Positions 22,141 to 33,699 are shown, counted from the stretch's first letter. The stretch: 54,070 bases of DNA from Carex sylvatica (GCA_964058845.1 CAXKVR010000355.1:1-54070); one strand, 5' to 3'. Translations and numbers: made by a program. Notes: a model not told the origin generated them from the letters alone.

Positions 22141-22949
22141 TATATAATATAACATCCAAGTCTGTTAAGATATATCATATGACAGCATAACTCACCTCAG
22201 AGTACCATTCTCCAAAGTTGTCATCTTTCTACTGCCATACCAAGTTTTGTTTCTTTCTTCACTTCCTTTTTTTTTGCTGGTTTTGTTGGTTTTGCTGATG
22301 CCAACAAAATCCATATTAGAAATAAAAAATAAATCTAGGCCTTAAGCGTGGTTCGAATGACATAGAATTGGTACTTTCCTAGCTATGATATTTTCATTTT
22401 GTTTTCATTAAGCTTACATGAACTAATTTTTGGGGGCTTTGTAAATTAGCATTTCTAATTTCATCATCCCTGATTAACCAAATATGTTAATGAAGTTGAC
22501 AGTAACTAGAGATTTATATAAACAAAAACAAAAAAGGTTTGGTGCTCACTGGCTACATTTGAAGATTTAGTCGCCATCTCCAGCTAAGAGAAGCGTCCTA
22601 AGGAATGCAAAGGAGACAATTTTGAGTAATGGCACTACAAAATGAGAGCAATTGAATTGCGATATCAATTAACCAACCATACTGGACTGAGATTAGTGTT
22701 TTGGAACCTAAGATTTCATTGTATGCAGATTTTGGGCTCTCAAACAGCGTTGATTGTGCTAATTTGAATAAAAGAAAGAAAGAAAGTAGAGAACAAGAAA
22801 GAAAAAGTCAGAAATTTTGAAATGACTTTTCACTAACTAACAAAGATCGGTGCTCAGATTTATCTTTTGTACTAAAAATTAACAAGGAAAACTTAAAAAT
22901 TTTAGTTCCTGCACAGCCAACAGAAATTTGTCAATTTAGAGTTTATCTG
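22141..22949. other. Non-coding DNA, no gene recognised
   Basis: AT-rich DNA between the LINE fragment and the CACTA-like end. It contains a CACTACAAAA word near 22633, the usual plant CACTA terminus, but it does not match the right end at 23680, so I do not call it a boundary. Confidence 0.4.
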
Positions 22950-23680
22950 CCAAGTTGTCAGTGCTAGCTACTCGGCTTCTAGCGTCGTGAACAACCAACA
23001 GAGACGCGGAGGCCTAAGGTGAGCGGCGGAGGGAGTTAACCCTAAGGTGAGCGTGAGCAGAGGAGATGCACGAGCAAAAGGTATGCAAGATCATAAGGTG
23101 GTGAGTGACGGAGAGAGTAAACCCTAAGGAGAGGGAGAGACGGAGACAGAGAGACACACTCAGGAGAGGGAGAGACGTAGAGCGCGAGAGAGAGACGAGT
23201 GAGTTAAATTTTGGCGAGAGAGAGGCGTGAAATGAAAAATAAAAACTCTAGTGCCAAATAAAAACCCTATCTAGATTGGTTAATTTAAAAAAAACGATCC
23301 TAAAAACAATCAGGATTGGTTATTTATTTAACTGATCCTAATAGTATTATGATTGGCAAAATAAATAACCAAACCTAATGGACATTATTAGTATCGGTTA
23401 TATAAATAATCAATCCTATAAACAATCAGGATCCCCTGTTCTAAAAAACCTATACTAATAACGAACAATCAGGATCAATTTATTGTAAAGAACCGATCCT
23501 GATTCTTTAGTATCAGTTTTTTATTGTTAACCGATCCTAATAGTGTCTATTAGGATCTGTTTTTTATGAAGTCTGATTCAGATAAATATCAGTATCGGTT
23601 TTTTATGAATCCCGATCTAAATAGGTATCAGTATTGGTTTTTTATGAAGCCCAATCTAGATTAGTGTTTCTCCACTAGTG
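22950..23680. mobile_element. CACTA-like element, right end with subterminal motifs
   Basis: The right end is CTCCACTAGTG (23670-23680), matching the CCACTAGTG end of the array at 52980. Inward from it lie many copies of CCGATCCTAAT or its complement, in both orientations, as in CACTA subterminal arrays. A GA-rich block at about 22980-23220 is the likely counterpart of the CT-rich block at 51985-52110. No transposase or left terminus was found, so this is a truncated or non-autonomous copy. Confidence 0.55.
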
Positions 23681-24568
23681 ATTCCATTACTTCATATGAA
23701 ACAACAATACAACAATTAGCAAAAAATCACAAGCATAAAAAAATAAGATTGATTAAGTCAGACGTAATGATATAGGATGAATTTAACTAATAAGCAACTA
23801 TCTTCCAATCGTGTGGTATTGTATTTTAACTCTAGTGAACTCCTTAGGATCCAAGTTTCCATTTGAAAAAATAAAAATGACCAAATTGAAACAGTGACAT
23901 CCATTAAGTTCTAAAATATTTGGTATTCTATAAACAAAACTTTTGTTGGTAACGCCTAAATTTGGAATAATAAATAATAGGTCAGAATATAGTGAAGCAT
24001 TGAATTTGATACTTTTGAGAATACTCACAATTTTCGTACCTAACCGATGTCAAAGAGATTCAAAACCAATATAGGATAAAATTCACTAATGACTAACGAG
24101 GGTCCATCAATACCATCAGTTGGTTAGACTTGAATAATCAATAAAAAGTTTCAAGTAATTACAGCATTGACTCTGATTACAAATCATCGGTACCATAGGC
24201 CACCTGATACTGAAGAGAAATAGTATAAATATGTCTTATGTAGTAGTGTATGCTGCAGAACCTTTTTTTTTATGAACACGCGAATACTATCATATATAGA
24301 AAAAATTAAGGCTAAAAAATAACTTTGATAAAAGGAAACTAATTGGTAAAACACGTACAATTTTGTAGACATCAAATCAATAGCACCAATTCATTATACA
24401 TGAAAAGCATATACTTTATCTAAATAAAAACTGAATCAATATACACATAGAGAGATAGGTAAATGAATTTATTAATGAATGAAATTTGAGCATAATTAGC
24501 GAACAAAATATAACTGAGTAGCTATTTATGAGAGTATATATTTTCTCATCTTCAATATATATCCCTTA
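23681..24568. other. Non-coding DNA and the PLP2 downstream flank
   Basis: About 23681-24260 shows nothing recognisable. About 24270-24540 is the PLP2 3' flank, collinear with that of PLP1. Confidence 0.5.
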
Positions 24569-26969
24569 CTAATATTTGCCATTTTGCATCCTCTGAAGCC
24601 TCATGCGTCGATCATCAGAGAGTAGCTTGGCAAACCAAGTCAATTCCTCTTCATTTGTTCCACCATTCAGCACAGGTTCAATATTTCCGGTCTCCAAGTT
24701 CACTCTGGACACCGGTTTTTTAAGAAGCTCATTTCCAATTTGGACAAGTTTTTGCAAGTTCTCATTAGATGAATTGTCCATCGATGCAGCGGTGCCTTCC
24801 AAGCAATCATCCTACAATGACCCAAGATTGAATAATTAAATTAATATTGGGGCTTCAAACAAAGTAAATAATTTGAAAATATCATCAATTATCAGGCTAA
24901 TTTCCTACCGTTATGCGCAAGTAATTTTCCTCGCAATGCAACGCTTGAAAAAGAACAGATGCATGGATATCGACCAGGTCAGCACTTGCTTGACTAAAAC
25001 AATCAATCAGGGGGGTTGAACCGTTATGGGTTAACCAGCCGAGCAGGCCCCACTTGGCCGCTGCCTCTGCTTTGTACTTCTGTGCCTGTTTTGCTGATCC
25101 CGTTCCAAGCGAGAGGATCAGGAACTTTCCATAATCCATTGGTTTGACAGGGAAATAATCACCTCTTTGTATCAAAATCTCCTTCGTCACGTGATTCACA
25201 GCAAGAAGAGTCTGATATGTCACAAAGAAAGAAAATAAAACATATTAAAGAAAATATTAACCAGATCAACTTAAGACAAACTATAGTTGGTTGCAGAATA
25301 CGGGATTTATTTAAATATTCAATCATAGTGTTTTCGTGTAGAAATGGCTTCAAACTATTGGAGCCAAAATCGGTTTATAAAAGAGGTCAAACTGTAGGAA
25401 TCCAGTTTTGTTATTTGATTGCATTTATTTGTGAAAGAAATATTTACCGGATTATTTGCAGCAACAGCTCCATCAACCAGATTGAAGCTCCGTGTTTTTC
25501 CGAGACGATCCTTAGTTGTGAATTGATGTGCTGGAAGATATGTTGGGGCAGCAGAAGTGCTGATACAGACATCCGATAACAGAGCATCCTTTGATGGATC
25601 CGCCTTTGCCTAAATGTTATAAAGATCATAAGTAAACTGTAGTTGACATTGTTTATTTTACAAATTTACTTTTGTCAAAGTAGCTCAGCTGGTTCACTTT
25701 GAAATGAACAAAGCAACATAAATAAAAAAATAAAATAAGTTCCATAAGCGATATCTTTATGTATACCTCGTTTGTAGAGAAGATGGCTGGCTGAAGAAAA
25801 TTAATGTCGAATGTAGGAACCACCACTTCTGTTACTGTATCATGAAGCCTTGTTTCACCGAGTAGTTCTCTGATTTTGCTATGAAGGTACTTTCCTGTGT
25901 ATCTAGGACCCAACATACTGCATAACAGGCCTCCAATCCCATTCCTACATTGAGTCGCTCATCATTATGTATATTGCACAAATTTATCTATATTCCATGA
26001 ATCATGCATGCATTTCAGAAAGTAAATTATTGCTGAAAGAGGAAGTAGAAGTCAATAAGCTATACCTACTAGAAGGGAAAATCTTTGGAATGTTTTCATT
26101 GTAGAAGGTTATAATATCTTTAGCTGAGAAGAGAGGTCTCTTCTGCTCGTTAGGCGCAGCAAGCATGGTCGTCACTAAACCTCCGGTACTAGTTCCTGAA
26201 ATCACATCAAAGTAATCTGCAATTCTTGCATCTTCTCCATCAAGTTCCTACAATACATGCACAAGAAGTATTTATTACCAAGTTTTCTATAGAATTAGTG
26301 ATGAAAGAAAATTGAAGAAAATCTTCTCAACATGGGGAAACATCATTTTCGTTCAGTGAAAGTGTTGATTAGTCAATCTTTATTTATCAGACTTGTATTA
26401 CTACAATTGTTTTATTAAATTAAGTAGGCTCCAAGTGTTGATTATTATATATGGGTGATAGTGTTTCAATACTAATATACTATACATCTATATATTTATA
26501 CACACCTTACTTCGTTTTCCATGCATGAAGATGATAATCACACAATACAATAATATTTTCACGCTCTCAAGCTAAGAAAAGAGTGTAATATATGTTTTTT
26601 TCTGCCATTTACAAAAAAGAACATTGGTATTGATGTCATATACTTGTTTTGTTAGATAGTATGTACAAATGATAATATTTGATAATAATTTCCATATTTA
26701 TGAATAGATCTGATGAACTAGTTTCTTGAGCTCACAATACAAACTGGGTTATATATGATAAATTTCCAAATAAAATGATAACTCACTTGTAGCTTAGATT
26801 CGAGGAATACAAGGATGGCAGCAGGGATGAGTCCCCTAACGCCACCACCATCGATGCTTAGTATTGTCACTATGTTGCCTCTTGATGGTGGAGTTTTTGG
26901 TGTAGACAGACTGCTAGTTCTGTTAGTTAGCACTTTGCTTGAAGGAAGGCGCACTCCTAGAGAACTCAT
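24569..26969 (-). CDS. Patatin-like phospholipase PLP2, complete
   Basis: Six exons: 26969-26787, 26247-26066, 25944-25767, 25609-25448, 25211-24909 and 24811-24569. Exon sizes match PLP1 exactly, giving 416 residues. DGGGVRG lies at about 40-46, GTSTG with the nucleophile Ser at about 81, and the dyad motif reads [11 protein letters not shown] with Asp at about 227. This is the classical DGA form, whereas PLP1, PLP3 and PLP4 have DGG. Exon 5 ends with codon ACG before its GTAGG donor, where PLP1 has CAG, so the junction reads LRIT-DDC. The intron-1 donor follows CAA rather than CAG, a slightly weaker site. It is very similar to PLP1 and PLP3 throughout, so it is a recent tandem duplicate. 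No signal peptide is seen. Splicing is inferred by eye. Confidence 0.93.
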
Positions 26970-27126
26970 TAGAGAAGATTTTGTTACCTCTGAACTCTCA
27001 ATAGAAAATAAGTTGAAAAGTGGTGGCTAGCTAGGTATAGAGATTCTTGAATCGTATGTTCCTTCTAAATTTTTCTTGGCTTTGCTTGGTTGTGTAGTGT
27101 GGGAGGAGGAAAGGTGTGCTTTCTTG

Positions 27127-27137
27127 CATTATATAGG
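27127..27137 (-). promoter_or_regulatory. TATA box of PLP2
   Basis: CTATATAATG on the minus strand, about 160 bp upstream of the ATG. It lies beside the same gtgtagtgtgggaggagg block seen in PLP1. Confidence 0.65.
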
Positions 27138-27343
27138 CAGGAGAAAACTAAGAGGTACTAGTACTACAGTTGTTGTCAGAGCATTAATTGGAATATAGAT
27201 CAATTCTGGAAAACTGAGGAAAGTTTGAAAAATCAAATGATAAGAACGCGCCAAGTTGAAGGAAAGCTCAAATCATCAAAATGACAAAACACCTGTAGAT
27301 ATTTCAAAACAAATAGGAAGGTTCACTCTGTGATATTATCGGC

Positions 27344-27600
27344 CCATGGGCTTCATTGTACACCCAAAAAGGACCAGCTGGCTTCGTTTTTTCGTGTGCG
27401 CGCTGCATGCGCGTGAAGCCCTCTGCATAGTGTGAGCCGTTGACCTTGCCAAGTCGTTTAATTTGTCTCTGGATTCGTAGACCGGACAACACCCAGTGCC
27501 GAGGTTGTACATCCCATTTTAAACCGAAGATCATTTGCCTTTGTGGACCATGCCAACACCGTTGTGCAGAAACCTTCTACTCGGCGAATTCACATCCCCT
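27344..27600 (-). promoter_or_regulatory. Conserved upstream block of PLP2
   Basis: Uninterrupted version of the block split by MITE 2 at PLP1. It opens with cccatgggcttcattgtaca, contains GCGCGCTGCATGCGCGTG, and ends with ttgtggaccatgccaacacc. It is about 375-630 bp upstream of the ATG. Possible distal promoter elements; conservation may simply reflect recent duplication. Confidence 0.45.
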
Positions 27601-27846
27601 CAGGTTACCGGACTGTATAAGGAATTAATTCATGAAAAGTCAAAACTCCCCAAGCTTGAGAACTTTTGATGGCCACTTGTTTTAGCAAGTATATACGGTT
27701 CATAATTATTTTGCCAAATTTTCATTTTAATTTTGATTAAACAGTGATTTTTGTAGCTAATATTGTTCGAATAATATTGAATTCAAAGTCAAAAGTCGTG
27801 GTACAAGGCTTATGAAGTTTGATATTTAAACTTTTGATGGCATCAC

Positions 27847-28066
27847 ACAGAGGCGGAGCTAGATTTTTAAATTATAGAGGTCATATGTAAATAGAGATCA
27901 AATATATAAAAAATTTCTACTATAAATGAGAATCAATTTCACAATATTCATAATATTTTACTTTAAACTATATTAAAAATAAAGTATAAATACAAGAAAA
28001 ATTAAAAATACATGGAGGTCAATTGACCTCCATACACAAGGTGAATTCACCTCATGACTGTTTTAT
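27847..28066. mobile_element. Probable hAT-type MITE (CAGAGGCGGAGC end)
   Basis: The left end CAGAGGCGGAGCTAG is a common hAT MITE terminus in plants. The right part, acctccatacacaaggtgaa and the following bases, is a mutated complement of it (CATGAGGTGAATTCA read in from the right). The host on either side aligns with the uninterrupted flank at about 10935-10990. The target-site duplication is not clean. Confidence 0.5.
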
Positions 28067-29381
28067 CAAATTAAATATGACGCCAATTATATATGGGTGA
28101 TCCATATATATATGTTCAATGTTAAGACTTACAAAAATGAATCAGATTAACACTTTCGATTATATATTTAGCTTTATTTGAACAATTGGATTTTAAAAAA
28201 ATTCTTACATAAATTATGACAGTCGGTTTTATCTTAGAAGAAGCTGGGTTGATTATATTCTTTATGCAGAATTTTTTTATAAACCGGCAACGTTTGAAGT
28301 AATTATTTCATTTTTTTTAAATGCAGAATGCACATTTGTTAAGTCTGAAAACAACATTTCATTGAAGATAAGAAAATTATGAATTAATTTAAATTAATCA
28401 AATACTTGTCACTTCCACAGTAACAACGTTTATAAATTATTCATCATGAATAATTCGGATTTCAGCACTCTGCGAATCAATCAGCGAATAAAATATTAAT
28501 TTGTAAATTAAACAAATTATTCACGACTTATTCGCAAATTTTATGAATTTTACTTTTTATTCACGATAAATTCGCAAAAATTTGTCGACGCATTGATCTT
28601 GAAATATGGAGAAATTTTGAATTCATTTGGCACTCGCGTCTTTCTAGGAGTCTAGGACAGCTGGACCACGTGAAGCCCAAAACTTTTGCAACCTGTTAGG
28701 ATCCTCTTCAATTTAAAAATAATTCATTGCATTCTTATTGAAGATCTTAACGGTTGAATCTGAAATTAATGGTGTAGATGTTTTTAAAACCAATCAACCA
28801 AATCAGAAAAATAGAAGGATAACTTTTAAGTGTTAAGCATTTCTGAACAGACAGAGGAATTGGGTTTTAAAGTTTAGACTTGATTTTCTGTGTTCTTTTT
28901 TTATATAAAAATTTGTATTCATGTTATTAAAGTACCGTTAAAATTTAAAAAGTTCGCTTATTTAAAACTTATTATTTTCAAATTATATCTGAATCACGAA
29001 CTTTTAATCTCGTCGAATCAAACCCGAATAATTCATATATTAATATGGTCACTAGAGGTCTTTTAAGATCCAATAAGTACTATTCAAGTTTTACAACCCG
29101 TCAAGTTCTCTCCATGCAGCAATTGGTCTCTTGCTCAATATATATATTGTCTATCGATGTTCTTCATCTGATCATACAATATTTTAGGAAAAAGGTAATA
29201 AATTATAAACTTTTAAGAATAGTAATTTGAATGATTTGAAATTTGATACTAGTTTCATCTTTCGTTAAATATTTTAAAGAGTGGTTGAATCACAACCGAT
29301 TTGAAGTTAAGTTATTATTGATGAGTGGGTCCTAACCGTTATTGTACCGAGCTCCAAAACATGCAGAATGCTCTCTCCGTG

Positions 29382-29390
<9 letters not shown>
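28067..29390. other. Far-upstream flank of PLP2, non-coding
   Basis: The first part (to about 28160) continues the array flank. About 28400-28600 has repeated attcgc-type words (gaataattcg, cttattcgcaaa, taaattcgcaaa) that may be an old element. No coding region is supported. Confidence 0.4.

Positions 29391-29432
<42 letters not shown>
29391..29432. repeat. TA microsatellite followed by GA microsatellite
   Basis: About 14 TA units (29391-29418), then (GA)n to 29431. It borders the foldback compound P1. Confidence 0.9.
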
Positions 29433-30008
29433 TAGGCTAATATACAATCGATTGTTCCTAGCCTCCCGTGCAACCAAGCCGTTTTCCAATTTTTAAAGAC
29501 CAAATGATCGATCCAAACCGTTAGATGTCATCTCCATATTAAAATCTGCTATGAGACCAAATTTTATATTTTTTGGAATTTTTTTACTATTTATTAAGCC
29601 ACTTTGAAAATCGCTGATCCAACGGTAGCTTCTGATTTTTACTGTTCGGTAAGCCATTTTGAAAATTCAAACAACCGATCCGAACCGTTCATCTTGTTCT
29701 CCATATTAAAATGTGCTTGGAGACCAAATTTTATATTTTTTGGAATTTATTTACTATTTATTAAGCATTTTTAAAATTGCTGATCTAATGGTCCAAAAAA
29801 TATTACTGTTTTTTACTGTTCATAGCAAAACAAAAATTTTCAAAAATACTTAATAAGTAGTAAAAAAATTCAAAAAAATGTAAAATTTGGTCTCCAAGCA
29901 CATTTCAATATAGATATCACATCTAACAGTTCGGGTCAGTCGTTTGGACTTTCAAAATGAAAATACAGTGTGAAGTACAAACGCTTGGTGAGCCATGGCT
30001 CACCCAAG

Positions 30009-30012
<4 letters not shown>
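29433..30012. repeat. Foldback compound P1 (two joined hairpin pieces)
   Basis: The left piece (29433-29640) starts ggctaatatacaatcgattg and carries only one arm of the core. The right piece (about 29640-30012) has both core arms, with atgtgcttggagaccaaa at about 29724 and its complement at about 29887, and ends with gcttggtgagccatggctca, an end also found at P9. Then a CT microsatellite begins. The two pieces have unrelated outer ends, so P1 is a fusion or nested insertion. Confidence 0.7.

Positions 30013-30042
<30 letters not shown>
30013..30042 (+). repeat. CT microsatellite
   Basis: About 14-15 CT units, adjacent to the right end of P1. The mirrored GA tract stands at the corresponding end of P9 (about 44160-44188). 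Confidence 0.9.
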
Positions 30043-30045
<3 letters not shown>

Positions 30046-30058
30046 CGCTATATATATA

Positions 30059-30438
30059 GGTCTACTTTCATAAGCATATGATGGTATATACTTATAAGTC
30101 ATTTTTTCATTTTCAAAATCCAAAAATTCGATCTGAACCGTTACATGTGATCTCTATATTGAAATGTGCTTGGAGATCAAATTTTTCATTTTTCTGAATT
30201 TTTTTACTATTTATTAAGCCACTTTGAAAGTCGCTGATCCAACGGTGGCTTAACAAAACAGTAAAATTAGAAGCCGCCATTGGATCAGCGATTTTAAAAA
30301 TGCTTAATATATAGTAAAAAAATGTAAAATTTGGTCTCCAAGCACATTTCAATATAGATATCACATCTAACGGTTCAAAACGAAAAAATGACTTATAAGC
30401 ATATACCCTCTCATATGCTTATGTAAGTAGATTGAGTA

Positions 30439-30441
<3 letters not shown>
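30059..30441. repeat. Foldback element P2 in TA microsatellites
   Basis: The outer arms pair: gcatatgatggtatatactt on the left against aagcatataccctctcatat on the right. The core motif appears near 30165 and its complement near 30333, around a centre with aacggtggcttaacaaaaca. Flanked by TATATATA on the left and a long TA tract (30443-30477) on the right. No coding capacity. Confidence 0.75.

Positions 30442-30442
<1 letters not shown>

Positions 30443-30477
<35 letters not shown>
30443..30477. repeat. TA microsatellite
   Basis: About 17 TA units between P2 and a short AT-rich segment. Confidence 0.85.
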
Positions 30478-30479
<2 letters not shown>

Positions 30480-30714
30480 CTCGGTTTTTCAATTTTTTAA
30501 GTGCAAACAATCGATTCAAACCTTTAGATGTTCAATCTATATTAAAATGTACTTAAAAACTAATATATATTAAACCGTTAGATGTTCAATCTATATAATA
30601 TATTTAGCAATGATCAATGTATATGTCACTAGTCTGCTTGTGACATTTATAATCCATGAAAAAAAAACCGTCGAGCTCTCTCCATAGATATATATTCTTT
30701 TACACGATATATAT

Positions 30715-31234
30715 TAGGGATGGCAAAAAAACTCCTAGCTCATGGATCGATCGTGACTCGCATCTAATTTACTCGTTAATAGCTTGTTTGTTAGTGGACC
30801 GAATTGTTAACAAGCCAGCTCATCACTAGCTCAATCCAAAATTAACAAGTTTGAGCTAGATTCTTGCTCGCTCGCAAGCTGACGAGTCAGCTCGATCCAA
30901 GTATGAATTTGAGTGAATTTAGTATGCATTATTTTATTTTGTTAACTATGTTTGTATGAATTTAAAAATTTAGTATTTTAATATGTATGAATTTAGTTAC
31001 AAACTTAATTTATGGTAGTTTATTTTATAACACATTATTATTAATATATTTGGGCTATTGACCCACGAGCTTTCACGAGCGGGCTCGGCTCGCTCGTTAT
31101 CAAAACAAGCGAGCTATGAGCCACTTTTTCAGCTCAAGTCTAAATGTTGGCTCCCTCATAACTCGCTCGTTGCTAAAACAAGTGAATCATGAGATTGATC
31201 TAGCTCGGATCGAGCTGGCTCGTTGCCAACCCTA
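30715..31234. mobile_element. hAT-type MITE 3, 520 bp
   Basis: The ends TAGGGATGGCAA and, read in from the right, TAGGGTTGGCAA differ at one position. The 8 bp on each side is atatatat (30707-30714 and 31235-31242), consistent with a hAT duplication although low-complexity. The interior is collinear with MITE 2, for instance ggatcgatcgtgactcgcat in both. Confidence 0.82.
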
Positions 31235-31390
31235 ATATATATAATCAATAAAAAAATATATGAGATAATATATATTGTAATAAGATAAAATATACATCTC
31301 AATTTGAACAGTTCTTTTTTATCTTAATACATATGTCACGAGTCTGCTCGTTGACCTTAAAAAAAGAATATATATATATATATATATATA

Positions 31391-31840
31391 GAGGGGTTGA
31401 CTACTATGCTTATATAAGCATATGCCCACATATGCTTATATAAGCATATGCCCACATATGCTTATAACTCATTTTTGTGTTTCTAATTTTTAAATGGTCA
31501 ATCTAAACCGTTAGATGTGATCTCTATATTGAAATGTGCTTGGAGACCAAATTTTATATTTTTATGAATTTGTTTACTATTTATTAAGCCACTTTGAAAA
31601 TCGTTGATCCAACGGTGGCTTAACAAAACAGTAAAATCAGAAACCACCGTTGGATCAGCAATTTTCAAAGTGGCTTAATAAATAGTAAACAAATTCAGAA
31701 AAATGTAAAGTTTGGTCTCCAAGCACATTTCAATATAGAGATCACATCTAACGGTTCAGATCGATCATTTGAACATTGAAAATACAAAAATGAGTTATAA
31801 GCATATGTGGGGATATGCTTATATAAGCATAGTAGCCAAC

Positions 31841-31843
<3 letters not shown>
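31391..31843. repeat. Foldback element P3, best-preserved full palindrome
   Basis: A 453-bp near-palindrome: the left end gaggggttgactactatgct pairs with the right end agcatagtagccaacctc, followed inward by cttatataagcatatg on both arms. The core motif occurs at about 31535 and its complement at about 31709, around aacggtggcttaacaaaaca. TA tracts border both sides (about 31369-31390 and 31844-31880). It encodes nothing and would form a long hairpin if transcribed. Confidence 0.85.
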
Positions 31844-31882
<39 letters not shown>

Positions 31883-31920
31883 TAAAAGAAAAATCTCAAA
31901 GATCCATTTTTCCCCTCTGA

Positions 31921-31972
31921 TCATGGTCGTCGCTTATATATCCTCCGGTACTTGTTCAAGAAATAACACCAA
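31921..31972 (-). pseudogene. Patatin-like exon-2 relic
   Basis: The plus-strand text tcatggtcgtcgcttatata, then tcctccggtacttgttcaag and aaataacacc follows exon 2 of PLP2/PLP3 (tggtcgtcactaaacctccg, gtactagttcctgaaatcac). On the minus strand it covers the VISGTSTGG nucleophile elbow, with a stop replacing the Gly before Thr-Ser. About 20 bp to its right a ggttagatctgtgatatttt word matches the sequence upstream of PLP2, so most of the unit was deleted. Confidence 0.65.
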
Positions 31973-32006
31973 TAAAAAGGTTAGATCTGTGATATTTTCG
32001 GGGCTC

Positions 32007-32190
32007 CGGATCCCGTGAAGTAACAGAATTTTTTAGTTTTGGATCGAGACTGTTCGATTCGAATCCATCACTCGAGATTGTCTCGAGATTCTGATTCATT
32101 GCTCGAGATATGTGTGCTCCACTTTGGATGGATTATCACTGATTCAAATTAAACAGTTCCGATCTAAAATCCAACTTTTGAGTTACTGGA
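32007..32190. repeat. Foldback with degenerate arms
   Basis: The arm around gtaacagaattttttagttt and ggatcgagactgttcgattc is roughly complementary to the arm around aaacagttccgatctaaaat and ttttgagttactgg. Repeated ctcgaga words lie in the centre. A separate family from the TA-associated foldbacks. Confidence 0.5.
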
Positions 32191-32246
32191 TATATAAATT
32201 CATCGTCCTGTGCATAGCGCGGACCGCGGATTGATTTGTATTATGA

Positions 32247-32546
32247 CAAATTAATATCTCAATTTTTAAATTTTATTTAATTAATATGAACCGTTCAATA
32301 CAATTTTCAGATAAAAATATATTTGTAGACTAAATTTTACAATTTTTCTAGGTAAATAAATTATCACTACTTTTGAATGGTCTATATATATATAATTTTT
32401 TAAATCAGTTATTTTCTACTCTAAAATAATAGTAAAATAATTATAAACTAATATAGAATTTGATCTATAAGTATATTTTCATATAAAAATTATATTGAGT
32501 AGTTTAGGTCAATTATATGAACTTTAAAAATTAAAATATTAATCTG
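32247..32546. repeat. Divergent foldback of the same general design
   Basis: Left arm words (gaaccgttca, atatttgtagactaaatttt, aggtaaataa) face complementary words on the right (gaatttgatctataagtat, gagtagtttaggtca). It looks like a distant relative of P2-P9, with the same order of modules but low similarity. Confidence 0.4.
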
Positions 32547-32574
32547 TAGTATAGATCAATAAGAATGAACTCTG

Positions 32575-32780
32575 CTCCTTTTCTTGAGAAAAGGAGGATC
32601 CTCCTATTCTTCAATCTGAACCATTCAAAATCGATCAAACGGCTTCAATTACATCTAATTTGTTTTAATAGATTATATTAATATTAAAAAAATGTAATTG
32701 AAGCCGTTTGATTAATTTTGAACGGTTCCGATTAAAGAATAAAAATGTCATTCTTTTCTCAAGAAAAAGAGCAGATTGAC
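32575..32780. repeat. Palindromic foldback, about 200 bp
   Basis: Left tcaaacggcttcaattacat pairs with right atgtaattgaagccgtttga. Outside this, ctccttttcttgagaaaag pairs with cttttctcaagaaaaagagc. A short MITE-like hairpin. Confidence 0.7.
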
Positions 32781-32819
32781 TTCCTGGACCAATATGCACT
32801 ATATATATTGAATACTTGA

Positions 32820-33215
32820 ATTTTATTTTGGCGCCACGTACTGTCCTAGAAAGTACGGTTCATGGTTATTTTTTCATAAAATTTGAGTTTTGACGAACTA
32901 GTCATATTGACGGATATTGTTTGAATAACAATGAATTGAATAGTCTAATTAACTCCATAAGGTTCATTTATTTTGTTATTTGAAATTTCGATGTTGCTTC
33001 ATATTTTAAAGGGTGCATAATAATTAAAGGTAAAAACAATGGCAAAAGATGTGCGTTATGAAGAAAAAAGTGAAGAATTTAAAGTCATTTTTGGCTCTCC
33101 CAAAAAAGCTTCACACATGAGCTGCACACTTGATAAAATAGGATTAAATTTCAACTTTTTTGTGCATTTATTCTCCGGACATCTGGCTGCAAGTGACAAT
33201 TTCACCATCTCGGCA

Positions 33216-33248
<33 letters not shown>

Positions 33249-33586
33249 TGTATTATTCCCACGAGAGAAATCACCAAGGGCATGTGTGTATATATATATA
33301 TATATTGTATTAATCCCAAGTATAGTGTGCTACATATGACGTCAGATGATCTGACGTACTTACATTGACTTGTAACAGTTAACAAGTCAAGGTGTGTCCG
33401 ATCATGTGCAATTTGAAAATTTTAAAGGCTGGAGAAGATTGTGGAAGCGTACTAGCAAGCGCTTATTGTAAATCGTTAGATTTTGTGAAAATGCGCATGA
33501 AATTTTGATCGGTCGTACGAGAATTTACCTGCAAGTAGAAATAAATGAAATAAATAATAATAATATTAATAGTATTAGTATTAGTA
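32820..33586. other. Array-flank relic and unassigned DNA
   Basis: About 32820-32990 matches the upstream flank near 10795 and 27710. A 109-codon open stretch (33039-33368, plus) begins MAKDVRYEEKSEEFKVIFGS but soon runs into TA microsatellites. I recognise no family and do not call it a gene. Confidence 0.4.
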
Positions 33587-33595
33587 GTAGTAATA

Positions 33596-33683
<88 letters not shown>

Positions 33684-33690
33684 CAATAAT
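33587..33690 (+). repeat. AAT microsatellite
   Basis: About 30 consecutive (AAT) units preceded by degenerate ATT/AGT triplets from about 33545. Confidence 0.92.
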
Positions 33691-33699
33691 ATGGATAAT

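Noticed and set aside
22633..22642. CACTACAAAA as the left end of the CACTA-like element
   Set aside because: It does not match the inverted right end CACTAGTGGAGAAA, and no 3-bp target duplication pairs it with 23680.
33541..33690. CRISPR-like or other regularly spaced array
   Set aside because: The repeats are simple microsatellites in a plant genome and have no spacers.
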